Assembly (NCBI GenBank): GCA_900771005.1
Contig: CAAGMI010000184.1
Coordinates: 1-17,412 of the forward strand
DNA length: 17,412 bases
Direction of reading: 5' to 3'
DNA from: Rikenellaceae bacterium
GTDB taxonomy: Bacteria > Bacteroidota > Bacteroidia > Bacteroidales > UBA932
The first letter of the stretch is position 1. Every line of letters begins with the position of its first letter. Position numbers and translations under genes: made by a program. The notes below the pieces were generated by a model. It was not told where the DNA came from. It was given only the letters and a program-made list of their open reading frames with translations, and ran no database searches. Shown one piece after another: positions 15,459-17,412 of the stretch.

Positions 15459-15692
15459 TTATTTGTTTTTGTTCTGATCCGAAAAAAGTGCCACTATCAT
15501 GTCAGCCTGTCTTTTTAGTCGCCAATCTTCCAGCCACATGGCAGCAGCATAGTTTGCCGCAAAGTCTTCGGCACTTCCAGCCGTGGGGTCAACGTGCAAG
15601 TTTGCGCGGATAAGCGCGCAGGCTTTCAGAAAGCCGTCCTCCGCGCTGTCCTGCACGTCTTCCCTGGCGTTTAGCTGGTGTGCCTCTACAAG
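15459..15692 (-). CDS. Tail assembly chaperone, C-terminal extension by -1 frameshift
   Basis: This 77-residue segment is open in the -1 frame relative to the upstream chaperone and directly follows the slippery heptamer. Read through, it gives a fusion of about 192 residues, continuing with LVEAHQLNAREDVQDS and then a helical ALIRANLHVD..WLEDWRLKRQADMIVALF. A GTG at 15656 could start a separate 65-residue product, but the frame has no other good start. The frameshift explanation matches the G/GT and E/E' chaperones of lambda and P2, which bind the tape measure protein encoded next. Confidence 0.8.
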   Translation of the reverse strand, partial: LVEAHQLNAREDVQDSAEDGFLKACALIRANLHVDPTAGSAEDFAANYAAAMWLEDWRLKRQADMIVALFSDQNKNK

Positions 15693-16036
15693 TTTTTTAT
15701 GCTTGCAGTGCAGGCGGCAAATGCTCTGTTAAGCTGCCCCATACAAGCAGTAAAGAGCACAGCGTCCTGGCGCAGGTATTCACTGCCGCCTAACCAACAG
15801 CCGTCGAAAAGGATCTGTGCGCTTTTCATTTCGTCGGTCTTCGCGGTCTTTGTGACTGCCGCCATTACTTCCATGCTCGGTCGTTTGAAATAGCCCACAT
15901 GGAACTCCTCATCGTCGGCCACGTCGATACGTGTAACCTTTCTGTGCTGGTTCTTCCACTTATTGAGCTGATCTTCTGAAATACCACCGTCGTAGGTGGT
16001 CTTTGCTGCCTCGGCAGCGTTGTTGTCTTGTTTCAT
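15686..16036 (-). CDS. Tail assembly chaperone, N-terminal frame (gpE / Mu gp41-like position)
   Basis: This 116-residue protein sits between tail tube and tape measure, where tailed phages encode the assembly chaperone. It contains VADDEEFHVGYFKRPSMEVM (about 40-60), a strand-helix start common in this group, then a helical body to the C-terminus. It ends KNL-stop, with the slippery A AAA AAC in the correct phase three codons before TAG. The short product is expected in excess over the frameshifted one. It starts with ATG at 16036 behind a repeated GGGTCTTTA leader (plus-strand reading). Confidence 0.8.
   Translation of the reverse strand: MKQDNNAAEAAKTTYDGGISEDQLNKWKNQHRKVTRIDVADDEEFHVGYFKRPSMEVMAAVTKTAKTDEMKSAQILFDGCWLGGSEYLRQDAVLFTACMGQLNRAFAACTASIKNL
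15692..15698 (-). other. -1 programmed ribosomal frameshift site A AAA AAC
   Basis: The coding strand reads AGC ATA AAA AAC TTG TAG. The heptamer A-AAA-AAC is the canonical slippery sequence and lies in the zero-frame phase required for simultaneous slippage. After a -1 shift the frame continues AAA CTT GTA GAG and stays open for 77 codons, ending at 15459. Zero-frame translation ends two codons after the slip site. Confidence 0.88.
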
Positions 16037-16080
16037 ATTTACAGGGTCTTTATAGGGTCTTTAATGAGTGTTTAACACAT

Positions 16081-16146
16081 GGCGGCGGGGTCTGCCACAG
16101 TGCCCGTCAGTTTTGCTGGCGGGTCAAAAACAGCCCCGTCGCCGCG
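16081..16146 (-). promoter_or_regulatory. Branched GC-rich hairpin between tail tube and chaperone genes
   Basis: Within a 113-bp gap, an outer GC stem pairs roughly 16081-16094 with 16131-16146 (CGGCG and GGGG blocks). It encloses an inner hairpin of CCCGCCAG and CTGACGGG type around CAAAA, read on the minus strand. No strong T run follows. It could attenuate transcription after the abundant tube protein or protect the upstream mRNA 3' end. Confidence 0.6.
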
Positions 16147-16149
16147 TGC

Positions 16150-16584
16150 TTATTTGTTCCAGTCGATATGCGACAGTACGAGGTCGATTTCTACCTCCTG
16201 GCCTGTGTCGCCCTCTTTCCAGCCGCGCCCGTTGTTCTTAAACATACAGTTACGCAGCTTGTCGGTTGATACGATGCCAGTGTCAGGCAGATAACTGACG
16301 ATGATGTCAAAAGGCGCAATGTCTTGCAGTCGCCCGTTAAGGCTCTGGCGTTGGATCGCCTCGACTTCTTCCTGGTACAGCGTAATTTTTGCCGTGCAGG
16401 TAATGCGCCCTTTGGCATAGCCTACAGGGTAGCGGCCTGCGCCGTACTTAACCACGGTGTCCTGGTCGTCCTTATACTCAATGGCCGTAATTCCTGTTAC
16501 AGGTACGCCCGCAATGGTGAGCACGATGTCTGCCCAGTCATATAATTTGCCATTAACGAATGGCACGCCGTTATTTCCTACCAT
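16150..16584 (-). CDS. Tail tube protein
   Basis: This 144-residue protein should polymerise into the inner tube. It has the compact beta-rich layout of Mu gpM-like tube proteins: KLYDWADIVLTIAGVPVTGI near the start, IEYKDDQDTVVKYGAGRYPVG, strand pairs such as GRITCTAKITLYQEEVEAIQ, and a C-terminal EVEIDLVLSHIDW. It starts three bases after the sheath stop codon. A large structured gap downstream suggests its expression is set apart from the chaperone. Confidence 0.88.
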   Translation of the reverse strand: MVGNNGVPFVNGKLYDWADIVLTIAGVPVTGITAIEYKDDQDTVVKYGAGRYPVGYAKGRITCTAKITLYQEEVEAIQRQSLNGRLQDIAPFDIIVSYLPDTGIVSTDKLRNCMFKNNGRGWKEGDTGQEVEIDLVLSHIDWNK

Positions 16585-16587
16585 TGT

Positions 16588-17412
16588 TTACAGTTGTTTT
16601 ACGTAGCCGATTTTTACTTTGATTTTACGCATAACGCCTACAGGCACGTTCTTGATAACAACCTCCACAGTGCTGTTACTCAAAACGTCCTGCTCGGGGT
16701 CAATCTTTGCCTCGTAGCCCGAAAGCTCGCCCGCCTTTTCCATGTCTTCCAGGGCTTTGTTTGCCGTGGTTTCCAAGTGGCTGACGGTGTAAGGCTGTAG
16801 CTTGCCCGTGCTCGGATCAATATAGACGTTGCCGCCCAGTTCAGGGGTCAGATAGGTGCGAATGCCACGGCACGCCTTGTCCATAGTGCGCACAAGCTCT
16901 ATGCTGCAATAGTCGCTGATAGCAGCGTCCATGTTATGCGAGTCGTTCCAGTAGCTGCCTGCCACGCCTACGATAGGCGTAAGGAAAAGATAGCGCGCTG
17001 TGTCCAGCTTCTCGAGCCATGCCTTGTCCATATTGCGCACAGGTGTGCCGTCACTCAAAGCAGGCAGGGAAATGCCCGACGGGAACTTCTTAACCCATGA
17101 AATACTTTCGTGCACTGCGGCACTTGATACATGGCCAAGCCATACGCCGATACAGCTAACAGCCACCTTTGTCGTCTTGTTGCTGGTCTCTGCATAGAGC
17201 TTTGCGCCTGTGTCTGCGTCGCCGCCTGCCTGCGCAATGATCACGCTAACACGTGGGTCAGCGTTCGCAATGTTAAGGGGCAGCTTCTGATAGCCTGACT
17301 TAAGGCTTGGCGCGTAGCCGATAGACAAAGGCGCGTTTTCCAGATCCAAAGCGTCTGCCTTGCTCTGCAACAGGTGCACGTTTTCGGCGGTCAGCTCTGT
17401 GTAGCCGTCCCA
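16588..17412 (-). CDS. Tail sheath protein (DUF2586-like), 5' end outside the window
   Basis: The C-terminal 274 codons of a contractile tail sheath are present. The frame is open to the window edge (WDGYTELTAENV precedes the GTG at 17379), so that GTG is an internal valine, not the start. Conserved features are GSYWNDSHNMDAAISDYCSI, VRTMDKACRGIRTYL and a closing strand VVIKNVPVGVMRKIKVKIGY. This resembles DUF2586 proteins of Bacteroidetes phages. Sheath followed by tube identifies a contractile-tailed phage and fixes the direction of the operon. Confidence 0.88.
   Translation of the reverse strand, partial: WDGYTELTAENVHLLQSKADALDLENAPLSIGYAPSLKSGYQKLPLNIANADPRVSVIIAQAGGDADTGAKLYAETSNKTTKVAVSCIGVWLGHVSSAAVHESISWVKKFPSGISLPALSDGTPVRNMDKAWLEKLDTARYLFLTPIVGVAGSYWNDSHNMDAAISDYCSIELVRTMDKACRGIRTYLTPELGGNVYIDPSTGKLQPYTVSHLETTANKALEDMEKAGELSGYEAKIDPEQDVLSNSTVEVVIKNVPVGVMRKIKVKIGYVKQL

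Overview
The window looks like the tail-gene half of a Mu-like contractile-tailed phage or prophage from a Bacteroidetes host, probably Bacteroidales. Host evidence is indirect: the one clear promoter (TTTG-N20-TATCTTTG at 1313-1344) fits the Bacteroidetes -33/-7 consensus, most starts are preceded by A/T-rich sequence rather than Shine-Dalgarno motifs, and several proteins resemble those of gut Bacteroides phages. The organisation recalls the DGR-carrying transposable Bacteroides phage known as Hankyphage. I cannot tell whether this is that phage, a relative, or a remnant.

Nearly all genes lie on the minus strand and read right to left as one tightly packed late operon with stop/start overlaps or gaps of a few bases. 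In transcription order they are: tail sheath (cut by the window edge), tail tube, two tail-assembly chaperone frames joined by a -1 slippery site (AAAAAAC), tape measure, a DUF6046-like tail protein, a gp44/gpD-like hub, a gp45/gpV-like spike, a gp25/gp46-like wedge, a LysM-like protein, two fibre-type proteins with related C-termini, the diversified receptor-binding protein, the DGR template and reverse transcriptase, a small unknown protein, a gp47/J-like baseplate protein, a gp48/gpI-like protein and a final tail protein. The order follows phage Mu, with the fibre and DGR block placed between the wedge and J-like genes.

The diversity-generating retroelement (DGR) is the most striking feature. 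A 121-bp template repeat (TR, 6263-6383) matches the variable repeat (VR, 6587-6707) at the 3' end of the receptor gene. All 18 differences fall at template adenines (coding sense); none of the 90 other positions differ. The locus has therefore been mutagenised. However, the reverse transcriptase frame contains an in-frame TAA between its N-terminal region and the catalytic palm, so this copy looks inactivated, or needs readthrough or help in trans.

Left of the operon are a dam-type adenine methylase (456-1286) and, on the opposite strand, a stand-alone transcription unit (about 1350-1623) with a good promoter, several hairpins and a strong terminator: a candidate noncoding RNA. The leftmost 455 bases hold no convincing gene. 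They contain a bidirectional terminator, a 32-bp tandem repeat of paired TGTCYAAY motifs resembling a transposase-bound phage end, and five TCTCTG-type motifs spaced exactly 10 bp apart.
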